Below, one piece after another: positions 1 to 7,583 of a DNA stretch of 10,917 nt (within the stretch, counting starts at the first letter, position 1; every line of letters starts with the position of its first letter). Both the position numbers and the translations under genes were made by a program. This DNA is from Bacteroidetes bacterium UBA4009 (GTDB taxonomy: Bacteria; Bacteroidota; Bacteroidia; NS11-12g; UBA9320). The notes below the pieces were generated by a model that was given only the letters and a program-made list of their open reading frames with translations, had not been told where the DNA came from and searched no databases. The stretch spans positions 16,562 to 27,478 of the forward strand of contig DGBH01000049.1 in the NCBI GenBank assembly GCA_002384205.1, read 5' to 3'.

Positions 1-1109
1 TTCATTTTGTCAAAAAAGCCGCGCTCTTTGCTTGGGTCAGGGATAAAATTCTCTGATTCAAGCAGCTGTTTCATCATAGCTTTTTCGTCGTTACTTAGTT
101 TTTTAGGGGTGAAAACATCTACGTAAATGAGTTGATCTCCGGTCGCATAACCATTGACATCAGGTATTCCTTTGCCACGTAATCTGAGTACTTTCCCACT
201 TGCCGTTCCAGGTTCAATTTTGATACGTGCTTTGCCACTCACGGTTGGTACTTCTACATCGGCACCTAATACAGCTTGCGGGAAGCTAATATGAAGATTA
301 AAAATAATATTATTTCCATCACGTTCAAGACTCTCGTGTTTGGCTTCTTCTACCAGCACAATTAGGTCACCTGCTACACCTCCTGGCATTTCATTACCGC
401 GACCTTGCACATTTAGTTGCATACCATCTGCCACTCCCGCAGGAATTTGGATAGATGTGGTAACTTCTTCGGTTATTAAACCCATTGCATCTGCTCCTGC
501 AGGTACATTTTTTATCTTTTTACCCATTCCTCTACACGTAGGGCAGGGGCTTGCGGTCTGCATTTGCCCTAAGAAGGTGTTTTGAACGCGAGTTACTTGA
601 CCGCGACCACCGCAGGTAGAGCAAGTGTCAAATGTTACGCCTTTGGCAACCACCTTCTTTTTGTATTTTATTTTCTTTTCTACGCCAGCGGTAACGTCTT
701 CTAGACTTAACTTTAGTTTTATGCGAATGTTAGAGCCAACGGCTTGTCTTCCGCCGCTTCTTCCACCTCCGCCACCGCCAAAAAAGCTTTCAAATGGACT
801 GCCGCCTCGACCGCCAAAAACATCTCCAAAATGACTAAAAATGTCATCCATATTCATGCCTCCTCCGCCAAAGCCACCTTGACCGTCTACTCCGGCATGA
901 CCATATTGATCATATCGTTGTTTTTTTTCAGCGTTGCTCAGTATTTCATAGGCTTCTGCCGCTTCTTTAAACTTGTCTTCGGCCGCTTTATCACCTGGAT
1001 TTTTGTCTGGGTGAAATTGAATGGCTTTTTTACGATAAGCCTTTTTTATTTCCTCGGCAGGCGCATTTTTGGATACCCCTAGTATGTCGTAAAAATCTCT
1101 TTTAGCCAT
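1..1109 (-). CDS. dnaJ: Chaperone DnaJ (Hsp40), C-terminal end cut by window edge
   Basis: Co-chaperone that delivers unfolded proteins to DnaK and stimulates its ATPase, in the cytoplasm. The 369 visible residues show the full type I order. The J domain covers about residues 1-70, with the HPD motif at H33-P34-D35. A Gly/Phe-rich linker follows (about 76-120), then a shortened zinc-finger region, then the client-binding domain from about residue 215 to the edge. Only two CxxC motifs are present, C163/C166 and C189/C192, where the classical protein has four. Their spacing and the sequence between them correspond to motifs 2 and 3, which form zinc site II. The ATG overlaps the grpE stop by one base (TAATG), which fixes the start and suggests translational coupling. 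The reading frame is open to base 1, and the last residues (GFFDKM) look like the end of the family, so probably only a few codons are missing. Identification is firm. Confidence 0.96.
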   Translation of the reverse strand, partial: MAKRDFYDILGVSKNAPAEEIKKAYRKKAIQFHPDKNPGDKAAEDKFKEAAEAYEILSNAEKKQRYDQYGHAGVDGQGGFGGGGMNMDDIFSHFGDVFGGRGGSPFESFFGGGGGGRSGGRQAVGSNIRIKLKLSLEDVTAGVEKKIKYKKKVVAKGVTFDTCSTCGGRGQVTRVQNTFLGQMQTASPCPTCRGMGKKIKNVPAGADAMGLITEEVTTSIQIPAGVADGMQLNVQGRGNEMPGGVAGDLIVLVEEAKHESLERDGNNIIFNLHISFPQAVLGADVEVPTVSGKARIKIEPGTASGKVLRLRGKGIPDVNGYATGDQLIYVDVFTPKKLSNDEKAMMKQLLESENFIPDPSKERGFFDKM

Positions 1110-1648
1110 TATTGTCCTACTACTACTTTAGCGTATCTTATTACTTTATCGTTCAGCATGTAGCCTTTTTCAACCTCATCCACTACCTTACCAATTTGTT
1201 TTTTGTTTGGTGCAGGTATTCTAGTGATTGCTTCATGAATTTCTGGATCAAAATCTTGATCTATAGATTTAAATGACTTAAGCCCCTTAGATTCTAGCGT
1301 GCTTTTAAATTTATTAAACACCAAATCGACACCTTGGCGTATCGTTTTTACATCCCCTTTCTTATCCATATTTTGTAAGGCGCGTTCAAAATCATCCATT
1401 ATAGGAACAAGGTCTGTCATAATATCCTGTCCAGCGGTTTTAAATAATTCAATGCGCTCTTTAGAGGTGCGTTTTCGGTAATTATCAAACTCAGAATAAA
1501 GTCTTAAATATTTATCATTAAGCTCAATAATTTTCTCTTCAGCTGTTGGCTCTTTGGTTTCAACGCTATCATTTTCAGATTCTTGCGTTATCTCTTCTGT
1601 AGTATTTTCTAGAATTTCTTCTTGCTCTTTGTTCTCTTCTGACATCAT
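1109..1648 (-). CDS. grpE: Nucleotide exchange factor GrpE
   Basis: GrpE releases ADP from DnaK and so drives the DnaK-DnaJ folding cycle in the cytoplasm. The 179-residue protein has a very acidic, probably disordered N-terminus (about 1-38). A long coiled-coil helix follows, containing the family stretch [12 protein letters not shown] (residues 53-64). The C-terminal beta domain carries FDPEIHEAI (133-141) and [18 protein letters not shown] at the end, both typical of GrpE. The length is normal. The start is a double ATG, so translation may begin at base 1648 or 1645; the first is used here. No Shine-Dalgarno sequence is seen, as is usual in Bacteroidota. The gene precedes dnaJ with a one-base overlap; dnaK is not in the window. 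A TAnnTTTG box and an inverted repeat just upstream suggest separate control from the genes before it. Confidence 0.96.
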   Translation of the reverse strand: MMSEENKEQEEILENTTEEITQESENDSVETKEPTAEEKIIELNDKYLRLYSEFDNYRKRTSKERIELFKTAGQDIMTDLVPIMDDFERALQNMDKKGDVKTIRQGVDLVFNKFKSTLESKGLKSFKSIDQDFDPEIHEAITRIPAPNKKQIGKVVDEVEKGYMLNDKVIRYAKVVVGQ

Positions 1649-1679
1649 TGTTAAAGTGCTTGTGCGCTATACGGTTTTG

Positions 1680-1687
1680 CAAAAGTA
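1680..1687 (-). promoter_or_regulatory. Candidate -7 promoter box for grpE-dnaJ
   Basis: On the minus strand these bases read TACTTTTG, an exact match to the Bacteroidota primary-sigma -7 consensus TAnnTTTG. The box lies 31 bases before the first grpE ATG, which would give a leader of roughly 20-27 bases. At the expected -33 position, 19 bases upstream, the sequence is CTGACA rather than a clean TTTG. The -33 element is therefore weak and lies inside the inverted repeat described next. A consensus of this length also occurs by chance in AT-rich DNA, so position is the main support. Confidence 0.5.
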
Positions 1688-1702
1688 TTGCCACGTCCTA
1701 TT

Positions 1703-1717
1703 GTGTCAGATTGACAC
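1703..1717. promoter_or_regulatory. Inverted repeat GTGTCA-GAT-TGACAC, possible operator
   Basis: This is a perfect 6-base inverted repeat with a 3-base spacer, between the redoxin gene stop and grpE. Its arm overlaps the expected -33 region of the grpE promoter, a position where a dimeric regulator could block or assist RNA polymerase. It is not a convincing terminator: the stem is only six pairs and no T-run follows on either strand. The binding protein is unknown; the operator role is inference from symmetry and position. Confidence 0.4.
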
Positions 1718-1720
1718 CAA

Positions 1721-2245
1721 TTAGTCTGCCAAATATGCGGCAAGAGTTTTTTCAAGGTCGTGTCCCATTATGTTTTTAGCCATGATGATCCCTGAAGAGT
1801 CAATAAGTAAGTTGTGTGGCAAAAAGCGAAAATTATATAATTCAACCACTGGACTGTCCCATTTTTTAAAATCGGATACGTGAGCACTCCAATTCATTCT
1901 GTCGTTTTTAATAGCTTTTTGCCAAATGGAAGAGTCTGAATCTAAGCTGACACTGTATACTTCAAATCCTTTCCCGATTTTAAAGGTAGCGTCCTTAAAT
2001 TGAGCATAAGTCTTACCGATGTGTTGATTTTCGATGCGGCAAGGGTTGCACCAACTGGCCCAAAAATCAATTAACACTACTTTGCCCTTTAAGCTGCTTA
2101 ACTTGGTTATTTTGCCTTCACCGTTTCTCAGTTCAATTTCAGGAGCTTTCTCCCCAATAGCAGGATGAATAACGGTAATGCTTGATTTAAATGCAGTGCT
2201 TATCACCAAAAGGAAAGTAATACCAAATACATTTAAGTTTTTCAT
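1721..2245 (-). CDS. Exported TlpA/ResA-like thioredoxin-fold protein
   Basis: A predicted thiol-disulfide oxidoreductase acting outside the cytoplasm. The 174-residue protein starts with a basic residue and a hydrophobic stretch (about 6-19), consistent with a signal peptide or membrane anchor; there is no lipobox cysteine. The AhpC/TSA-thioredoxin domain begins near residue 30 (GEKAPEIEL). It includes the active-site motif WCNPC (W65, C66, C69) after VVLIDFWAS, and the conserved cis-proline P143 before the LLID strand. These are the hallmarks of TlpA-type proteins, which often keep cysteines of exported proteins or cytochromes reduced in this phylum. The partner here is not shown. The gene starts 3 bases after the murA stop, so it is almost certainly co-transcribed with murA. 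The ATG agrees with the signal-like N-terminus. A specific name such as resA is not justified. Confidence 0.87.
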   Translation of the reverse strand: MKNLNVFGITFLLVISTAFKSSITVIHPAIGEKAPEIELRNGEGKITKLSSLKGKVVLIDFWASWCNPCRIENQHIGKTYAQFKDATFKIGKGFEVYSVSLDSDSSIWQKAIKNDRMNWSAHVSDFKKWDSPVVELYNFRFLPHNLLIDSSGIIMAKNIMGHDLEKTLAAYLAD

Positions 2246-2248
2246 TTT

Positions 2249-3553
2249 TTAAGATCGTGTAATTCTTGCTCCTATCGCATTTAGACGAGTTTCGATATCT
2301 TGATATCCCCTGTCTATTTGTTCAATATTATGAATAGTGCTTTTACCTTCAGCACTCATAGCGGCTATGAGTAAGGATACTCCAGCTCTAATGTCTGGCG
2401 ATGACATGGTGGTTGCCTTAAGAGGAACTCTTCTGTCTAGCCCCATTACGGTAGCTCTATGCGGGTCGCATAATATGATTTGTGCTCCCATGTCAATTAG
2501 ATTATCTACAAAGAATAAGCGACTCTCAAACATTTTTTGGTGTATGAGTACATTGCCTTTGGCTTGTGTGCACATTACAAGTATTACGCTTAATAAGTCT
2601 GGTGACAAGCCAGGCCATGTTGCATCAGAGATAGTCATCATGCTTCCGTCAATAAAATTATCTATTTCATAATGTTTATTTTCGGGTATTATGATATCGT
2701 CGTCTTTGATAATAAATTGAACACCAAGTTTTTTGAATACTTTAGGGATAATACCTAATTGATCTACTCTACATTTCTCAATCGTTATTTCCGATTGGGT
2801 TAATGCTGCTAAGCTAATAAAAGAGCCTATCTCTATCATGTCTGGGAGTATGGTATGAACGCATCCTGCCAGTTCGCTAACGCCTTCAATAACCAATAAG
2901 TTACTGCCTACTCCAGATATTTTACCTCCCATGGAGTTTATCATCTTGCATAATTGTTGCAAGTAAGGTTCACAAGCGGCATTATAAATGGTGGTGGTGC
3001 CTTTGGCCATAACGGCTGCCATCAGAATATTGGCTGTGCCTGTTACAGAAGCCTCTTCTAAGAGCATATAGCTGCCACGTAGGTTTTTACCTTCAACCTT
3101 GTAAAAACCGGTATCTTTATTATAGATAAACTCAGCTCCTAGGCTTTCAAAGCCTATAAAGTGCGTGTCTAGTCTTCGTCTACCTATTTTATCGCCACCC
3201 GGACTTGGAATGTAACCGATACCGAAGCGAGCTAACAATGGACCAATAATCATTATGGATCCACGTATTGCCGCCCCTTTCGTTCTAAATTCGTCGGTGT
3301 GAAAATAGTCCAGATCTATTTCGTCTGCTTTAAATACCCAATTTCCTTTAGCCTTGTGCTCTACTTTTACGCCCAGCCCTTTGAGTAACTCAATCATTCT
3401 GAGTATGTCTCTAATTTCAGGAATATTATGCAGTTCTACTTCATCGGCAGTTAATAAGACTGCAGCAAGTATTTGTAATGCTTCATTTTTAGCTCCTTGA
3501 GGAGTGAGTGTGCCTTTAAGTTTGTGGCCACCATCTATGGTGAAAGTTCCCAT
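2249..3553 (-). CDS. murA: UDP-N-acetylglucosamine 1-carboxyvinyltransferase MurA
   Basis: Transfers enolpyruvate from phosphoenolpyruvate to UDP-GlcNAc, the first committed step of peptidoglycan synthesis, in the cytoplasm. The 434-residue protein covers the full EPSP-synthase-like fold. Recognisable active-site positions are K22-N23 (GAKNEAL), D319 in the TWPGLSPD segment (E. coli D305), R345 in MFESR (E. coli R331), R389 in SPDIRAG (E. coli R371) and R415 in IDRGY (E. coli R397). The mobile loop reads PSPGGDKIGRRRLD, so D121 stands where E. coli has Cys115, the residue alkylated by fosfomycin. Asp at this position is known to remain active and to give fosfomycin insensitivity. The ATG directly follows the TAA of the DUF4290 gene (TAAATG), which supports the start and coupled translation. 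Identification is firm; the resistance phenotype is inferred. Confidence 0.96.
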   Translation of the reverse strand: MGTFTIDGGHKLKGTLTPQGAKNEALQILAAVLLTADEVELHNIPEIRDILRMIELLKGLGVKVEHKAKGNWVFKADEIDLDYFHTDEFRTKGAAIRGSIMIIGPLLARFGIGYIPSPGGDKIGRRRLDTHFIGFESLGAEFIYNKDTGFYKVEGKNLRGSYMLLEEASVTGTANILMAAVMAKGTTTIYNAACEPYLQQLCKMINSMGGKISGVGSNLLVIEGVSELAGCVHTILPDMIEIGSFISLAALTQSEITIEKCRVDQLGIIPKVFKKLGVQFIIKDDDIIIPENKHYEIDNFIDGSMMTISDATWPGLSPDLLSVILVMCTQAKGNVLIHQKMFESRLFFVDNLIDMGAQIILCDPHRATVMGLDRRVPLKATTMSSPDIRAGVSLLIAAMSAEGKSTIHNIEQIDRGYQDIETRLNAIGARITRS

Positions 3554-4192
3554 TTATCTTTTTTTATATTTCGGGTTGAACGGTTTCTTCTTGTTTTTAT
3601 TATTCTTATTTCTATTATTAGAATATAATGGTTTTTTAACAATAGTTTCAAGGTGTATGTCAAGGGAGTCTGCACTTATTTGCAACATTCCGTTGGATAA
3701 ATCTGCCAAATGTTGAATGACTTGAGTTGGGGTAAGGTCTTCTTCATTCCACGCTTTGGATGAATTAACCATAAATGACGCGATGTAATTAATGTACATC
3801 TTTTTCAAATCTCCTTCTTCCATATCTTTAGCCCCATCAATCATGTCAATGAGATTACGGCCATAGTATCGGTATTTACTCAATACGTCTTTATAGCCAA
3901 GATGTTCAGGTTTAACTGCTTTAGCGGCTGGCTGAGGAGTAGGGAAATCATTATCTATATCAAGCTCATAGTCCGCAATTTCGTGCATGTGGTCCCAAAC
4001 AGTCTGTTCGTAATTTGTTTGGTTTTTTAACTCTGGGTTAAGGTTTACCATTACATTAAAAACGGTATGAGCTAACACATTTCTTTTATCGCGGTCTTTC
4101 TCCAATTTAAGATATGCAACCATTTCTTGCACCCCTCGGCCATACTCTGTTAGCTTTATTTGTTCTTGTTGCGTGTTGTACGTTAAATCCAT
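3554..4192 (-). CDS. DUF4290 family protein, cytoplasmic, function unknown
   Basis: A 212-residue protein that I recognise as the Bacteroidota DUF4290 family, typically found directly before murA. It begins MDLTYNTQQEQIKLTEYGRG and is mostly helical in appearance, with no signal peptide or membrane segment. The body ends near residue 190. It is followed by a strongly basic Asn/Lys-rich tail of about 20 residues ending NPKYKKR, which could bind nucleic acid or another polyanion; that is inference. The frame could start nine codons earlier at base 4219. The start at 4192 is chosen because it opens the conserved DLTYNT sequence and because a TAnnTTTG promoter box lies inside the longer version. 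It is the first gene of the murA operon and touches murA without any spacer. No biochemical function is known to me. Confidence 0.82.
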   Translation of the reverse strand: MDLTYNTQQEQIKLTEYGRGVQEMVAYLKLEKDRDKRNVLAHTVFNVMVNLNPELKNQTNYEQTVWDHMHEIADYELDIDNDFPTPQPAAKAVKPEHLGYKDVLSKYRYYGRNLIDMIDGAKDMEEGDLKKMYINYIASFMVNSSKAWNEEDLTPTQVIQHLADLSNGMLQISADSLDIHLETIVKKPLYSNNRNKNNKNKKKPFNPKYKKR

Positions 4193-4202
4193 ATAATTGG
4201 CG

Positions 4203-4210
4203 CAAAGATA
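4203..4210 (-). promoter_or_regulatory. Candidate -7 box for the DUF4290-murA operon
   Basis: Read on the minus strand, these bases are TATCTTTG, an exact match to TAnnTTTG. The box ends 10 bases before the preferred DUF4290 start codon, so the transcript would have a leader of only a few bases. A clear TTG at the expected -33 distance is not seen. The position argues for the shorter protein start. Confidence 0.45.
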
Positions 4211-4411
4211 AAGGTACAAGTTTACTAATTAAAATATAGTTGTTTTCCACTTCTTAACAATCGCACGTATCGTCTTTGTGGCATATTAGCGTCGACATTT
4301 TTTACCAAAAAGAAGCCTGGCAGCAAAAAAATATAATCATTAAGTAAAAATTACTAGTATGTTATTGAAATGTTATTATATCTTGCGGCTTCATTTATAA
4401 AAGCTAAGTTT
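4211..4411. other. Divergent intergenic region before the SusC operon
   Basis: This AT-rich region separates the minus-strand murA operon from the plus-strand uptake operon and must carry the SusC promoter. I find no exact TAnnTTTG on the plus strand; the nearest are CGTCTTTG (4271-4278) and TATCTTG (4379-4385), the latter one T short. Two short repeats are present. One is an 8-base direct repeat ATGTTATT at 4359 and 4370, one helical turn apart. The other is a small inverted repeat AGTAA-AAA-TTACT at 4343-4355. Either could be chance in such AT-rich DNA. No RNA structure or riboswitch is apparent. Confidence 0.4.
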
Positions 4412-7400
4412 ATGAAGAAACAATTAATCAAATTTCTAGGGGTTAGTGCGTTGCTGCTTTTTGCAGTAGTAGCACACGCTCAAACTCGATCTGTTACCGG
4501 GATGGTTACAGATTCAAAATCGCAGCCTATTACTGGGGCGGTGATTAAGGAAAAAGGAACAACTAATGGAGCCATATCTGGCACCGATGGTCGTTTCAGT
4601 ATCAAAATAACCACGGCAGCACCTGTTCTCCAAGTTAGTTTTATCGACATGGCAGATCAAGATGTTACCCTTGGTGCTTCCAACAGTATTACCATTAAGA
4701 TGGAGACTGGTGATCAAGATTTAGGAGCAGTAGTAGTTACTGCACAAGGTATTGTGCGTAGCAAGCGCTCTCTTGGTTATTCGGTAGCATCTGTTCAGTC
4801 TGTCGATATTAACGAAACAGGCTTGGGTTCACCAATTAATGGATTGCAAGGAAAAATAGCTGGTGTTCAAATCAGTGCAGCTTCAAGTGATCCAGGGGCG
4901 TCTACCAGAATCTTTATTCGAGGTATTCATTCGATTTCTCAGGGAACTCAGCCATTAATTGTTGTAGACGGTGTGCCGATTGCAAATAATTCTACCAATT
5001 CAACTTCTTTAAATGGAGGATTTGACTTTGGTAATGGCTTGAACACAATTAATCCAAACGATATTGAAAGTATGGAAGTACTTAAAAGTAGTGCTGCTAC
5101 GGCTCTATACGGTTCTCGAGGTGCAAATGGTGTTATAATGATTACCACAAAGAATGGGTCTAACTCATCAGCAAAGAAAGGGCTTGGAGTAGAGTACAAT
5201 GGATCTGCTACTTTTAGCAGTGTTCTTAGAATGCCAGAATTCCAAAATCAATTTGGTCAAGGTTGGGACAATAATCACTGGTTAGACGAGAATGGTTCTT
5301 GGGGACCAGAGTTTGACGGTAGAGACCGCGTATACGGAAGAGTAGTTGATAATTCTCAACTATTGGCTCCTTATTCAGCATTAGATAATAATGTTAAAGA
5401 TTTCTTCGAAAGAGGAGTAACTCTTAACAATAGTGTTGGGGTCTCTGGTAATAATGGTGCTAGCAGTTTTTATGCTTCTTTTTCTAATGTAAACGCAGAC
5501 GGAATTTATCCTGGAGCGGTTGATATCAATAATAGAAATACCATATCATTAAAGGCTCAGACTAAAAAGGATAAGCTTTCGGTTTCTGGAGGTGTAAATG
5601 TTTCGATGACTGAAGGTAAATTTGTGCCTACAGGACAAGGAGGACAAGGAACTTATAATAACATGATGCAAACTCCAAGAAATATGAGTATTGTGGACAT
5701 GTTAAACTATAATGATAAATTCTACAATCCAGAAGATTATTTTACTGCTTATGGTGTTACTAATCCTTATTATGTTCTGAATGAAAATGGTAATGATTTT
5801 AATGGTCGTAAAATTTATGGTAATATTCAGACTACTTATGATATTAAGGAAAACATTAAAGTTTTATATAGACTAGGATATGACTTTAATACCAACAATA
5901 TACATAACCACAGAGCTATTCTTTTACCACAAGGTGTAAATGGAGGTTCTGTAGATGATCCTGGATTTGTCTCTGAACAAGCTTCTGGAACACAAGAGTT
6001 TAATAATGATGCATTAATTACATGGAAGAAAGAAATCAATCCACTAGTTTCTTTTGATCTTTCAGGAGGTATGAACATAAACAGTAGATCTTCTAATAGT
6101 TTATTTACTTCTGTAGATGCATTAGATATTCCTGGATTCTATAACGTTCAGAATAGTCCAAACGCACCTACAATAGCGGAGTCAAATACGCTAAGAAGAC
6201 AAGTGAACTTTTTTGGACTTGCTAACTTAGGTTACAAAAACATGGCTTTCTTGAATGTTTCACTTAGAAGAGATCAGTCGTCAACTTTACCTGTTGAAAA
6301 TAGCTCATATTACTATCCTTCTGCAAACTTAAGTTACGTAATTTCGGATGGTCTTAAGCTTCCTAAATTCATAGATTTTGCCAAAGTAAGACTTGGTTAC
6401 GGGGTTACAGCAAATGACGCTCCATTATATTCTTTTGACAGATACTACAGTCAGTCTAGTATTTATATGCCGTTTAGAACGATTAACTTCCCGCTTGATG
6501 GAGTTAACTCTTTCGGTATAGATAATAACTTATCAAATCCAACCTTAGCAGTAGAAAGAAATAAGGAGTGGGAGTTAGGATTAGATTTAAGAGCTATTGA
6601 TTCACGATTAGGTATAGACGTTACAGTTTATAGTAGATTAACGGACAATATGATTTTATTTCAAGCAGTTGCTCCTTCAGCTGGAGGAACTCGTCAAATA
6701 TCAAACTTTGCTGATATAACCAATAAGGGTATAGAGATCGTTGGGTCATACAAAATTCTTAAAAATGAGAAAGGATTAAACTGGGATGTATATGCAAACT
6801 TTTCTAAGAACTTGAATGAGGTTGTTGGACTAGAAGAAGATATATCTTTGGGTGGTTTATCAACAGTTGCTTTTATGGCTAAGAATGGTAATCCAATTGG
6901 AGTATTTGAAGGTAGTGTTCCTGAAACTTCTCCAACTGGCCAGGTTGTAGTGGATGCAAATGGTGTACCTGTAGCTTCCACACAAAAAGCGGATTACGGT
7001 AACTCGCAAATAGGTTATATGTTGGGTGCAGGCACTAGATTGCGTTATAAGGCGTTTAATCTAAATTTGTTATTTGATGCTCGAAAAGGAGGATTAATGT
7101 TCTCTAGAACAGCAGATATATTGCATTTTACAGGAAACTCAGTAACCACTAGTTATAATGATAGAAAGCCATTTATTGTGCCAAATTCTGTTGTGAAAAT
7201 AGATAATGGTGATGGTACTTTTACTTACGAAGAGAATACTACTGCAGTAGATCCTGCGCATATGGATGATTACCATAGAGCGGTTGCATTTGATCGATCT
7301 AACGTGATTGATAAATCATTTGTTAAACTTAGAGAACTTGCTCTAACTTATAACTTGCCTAGCAAGACTATGGAGAAAATGCCATTTGAAGGTATGTCAA

Positions 7401-7564
7401 TAAGTCTTATAGGTAGAAATTTAATACTTTGGACTCCTGTTGATAATCAGTACATAGATCCAGAGGTGACCACTTTTGGTAACGGTATTGGTGCAGAATA
7501 TGGAGAGTTTAGTGCAAGCCCTACAACAAGGTCATATGGTTTTGCTTTAAGATTCACACTTTAA
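4412..7564 (+). CDS. SusC/RagA-family TonB-dependent outer-membrane transporter
   Basis: Outer-membrane importer that, with its SusD-like partner, takes up oligomeric nutrients using energy from TonB. With the start at 4412 the protein has 1050 residues, a normal length. The signal peptide is MKKQLIKFLGVSALLLFAVV followed by AHA-Q (about 1-24). A carboxypeptidase-regulatory-like Ig domain follows (about 26-105: SVTGMVTDSKSQPITGAVI), typical of SusC. The plug domain spans about 108-250 and includes LGAVVVTAQG, GLQGKIAGVQI, IFIRGIHSI, PLIVVDGVPI, NDIESMEVLKSSAATALYG and GANGVIMITTKNG. A long beta barrel runs to the terminal SYGFALRFTL, ending on an aromatic-rich strand as expected. An earlier ATG at 4370 would add 14 residues before the signal peptide and is rejected. 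The SusD-like gene follows after 19 bases. Arginine codons are mostly CGN in the first 250 residues and mostly AGA afterwards. The substrate is unknown; neighbours suggest peptides. Confidence 0.95.
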   Translation: MKKQLIKFLGVSALLLFAVVAHAQTRSVTGMVTDSKSQPITGAVIKEKGTTNGAISGTDGRFSIKITTAAPVLQVSFIDMADQDVTLGASNSITIKMETGDQDLGAVVVTAQGIVRSKRSLGYSVASVQSVDINETGLGSPINGLQGKIAGVQISAASSDPGASTRIFIRGIHSISQGTQPLIVVDGVPIANNSTNSTSLNGGFDFGNGLNTINPNDIESMEVLKSSAATALYGSRGANGVIMITTKNGSNSSAKKGLGVEYNGSATFSSVLRMPEFQNQFGQGWDNNHWLDENGSWGPEFDGRDRVYGRVVDNSQLLAPYSALDNNVKDFFERGVTLNNSVGVSGNNGASSFYASFSNVNADGIYPGAVDINNRNTISLKAQTKKDKLSVSGGVNVSMTEGKFVPTGQGGQGTYNNMMQTPRNMSIVDMLNYNDKFYNPEDYFTAYGVTNPYYVLNENGNDFNGRKIYGNIQTTYDIKENIKVLYRLGYDFNTNNIHNHRAILLPQGVNGGSVDDPGFVSEQASGTQEFNNDALITWKKEINPLVSFDLSGGMNINSRSSNSLFTSVDALDIPGFYNVQNSPNAPTIAESNTLRRQVNFFGLANLGYKNMAFLNVSLRRDQSSTLPVENSSYYYPSANLSYVISDGLKLPKFIDFAKVRLGYGVTANDAPLYSFDRYYSQSSIYMPFRTINFPLDGVNSFGIDNNLSNPTLAVERNKEWELGLDLRAIDSRLGIDVTVYSRLTDNMILFQAVAPSAGGTRQISNFADITNKGIEIVGSYKILKNEKGLNWDVYANFSKNLNEVVGLEEDISLGGLSTVAFMAKNGNPIGVFEGSVPETSPTGQVVVDANGVPVASTQKADYGNSQIGYMLGAGTRLRYKAFNLNLLFDARKGGLMFSRTADILHFTGNSVTTSYNDRKPFIVPNSVVKIDNGDGTFTYEENTTAVDPAHMDDYHRAVAFDRSNVIDKSFVKLRELALTYNLPSKTMEKMPFEGMSISLIGRNLILWTPVDNQYIDPEVTTFGNGIGAEYGEFSASPTTRSYGFALRFTL

Positions 7565-7583
7565 TAATAATAGTAATAAAAAC

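Noticed and set aside
1..20. DnaJ seeming truncated or frameshifted because no stop is seen
   Set aside because: The frame is intact to the edge and the last residues match the usual family end; the window simply stops first.
340..1082. Three plus-strand open frames of 69-112 codons opposite dnaJ
   Set aside because: They are antisense shadows of dnaJ; their Pro/Ser-rich translations mirror the Gly-rich linker and no family features are seen.
1703..1717. Inverted repeat read as a terminator for the redoxin gene
   Set aside because: The stem has only six pairs and no T-run follows on the minus strand; an operator is the better reading.
2337..2672. Plus-strand frame of 111 codons inside murA
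   Set aside because: It is antisense to a conserved part of murA and its translation resembles no protein family.
4370..4411. Fourteen-residue N-terminal extension of the SusC-like protein
   Set aside because: The extension would precede a complete standard signal peptide beginning MKKQLIKF; the ATG at 4412 is the expected start.
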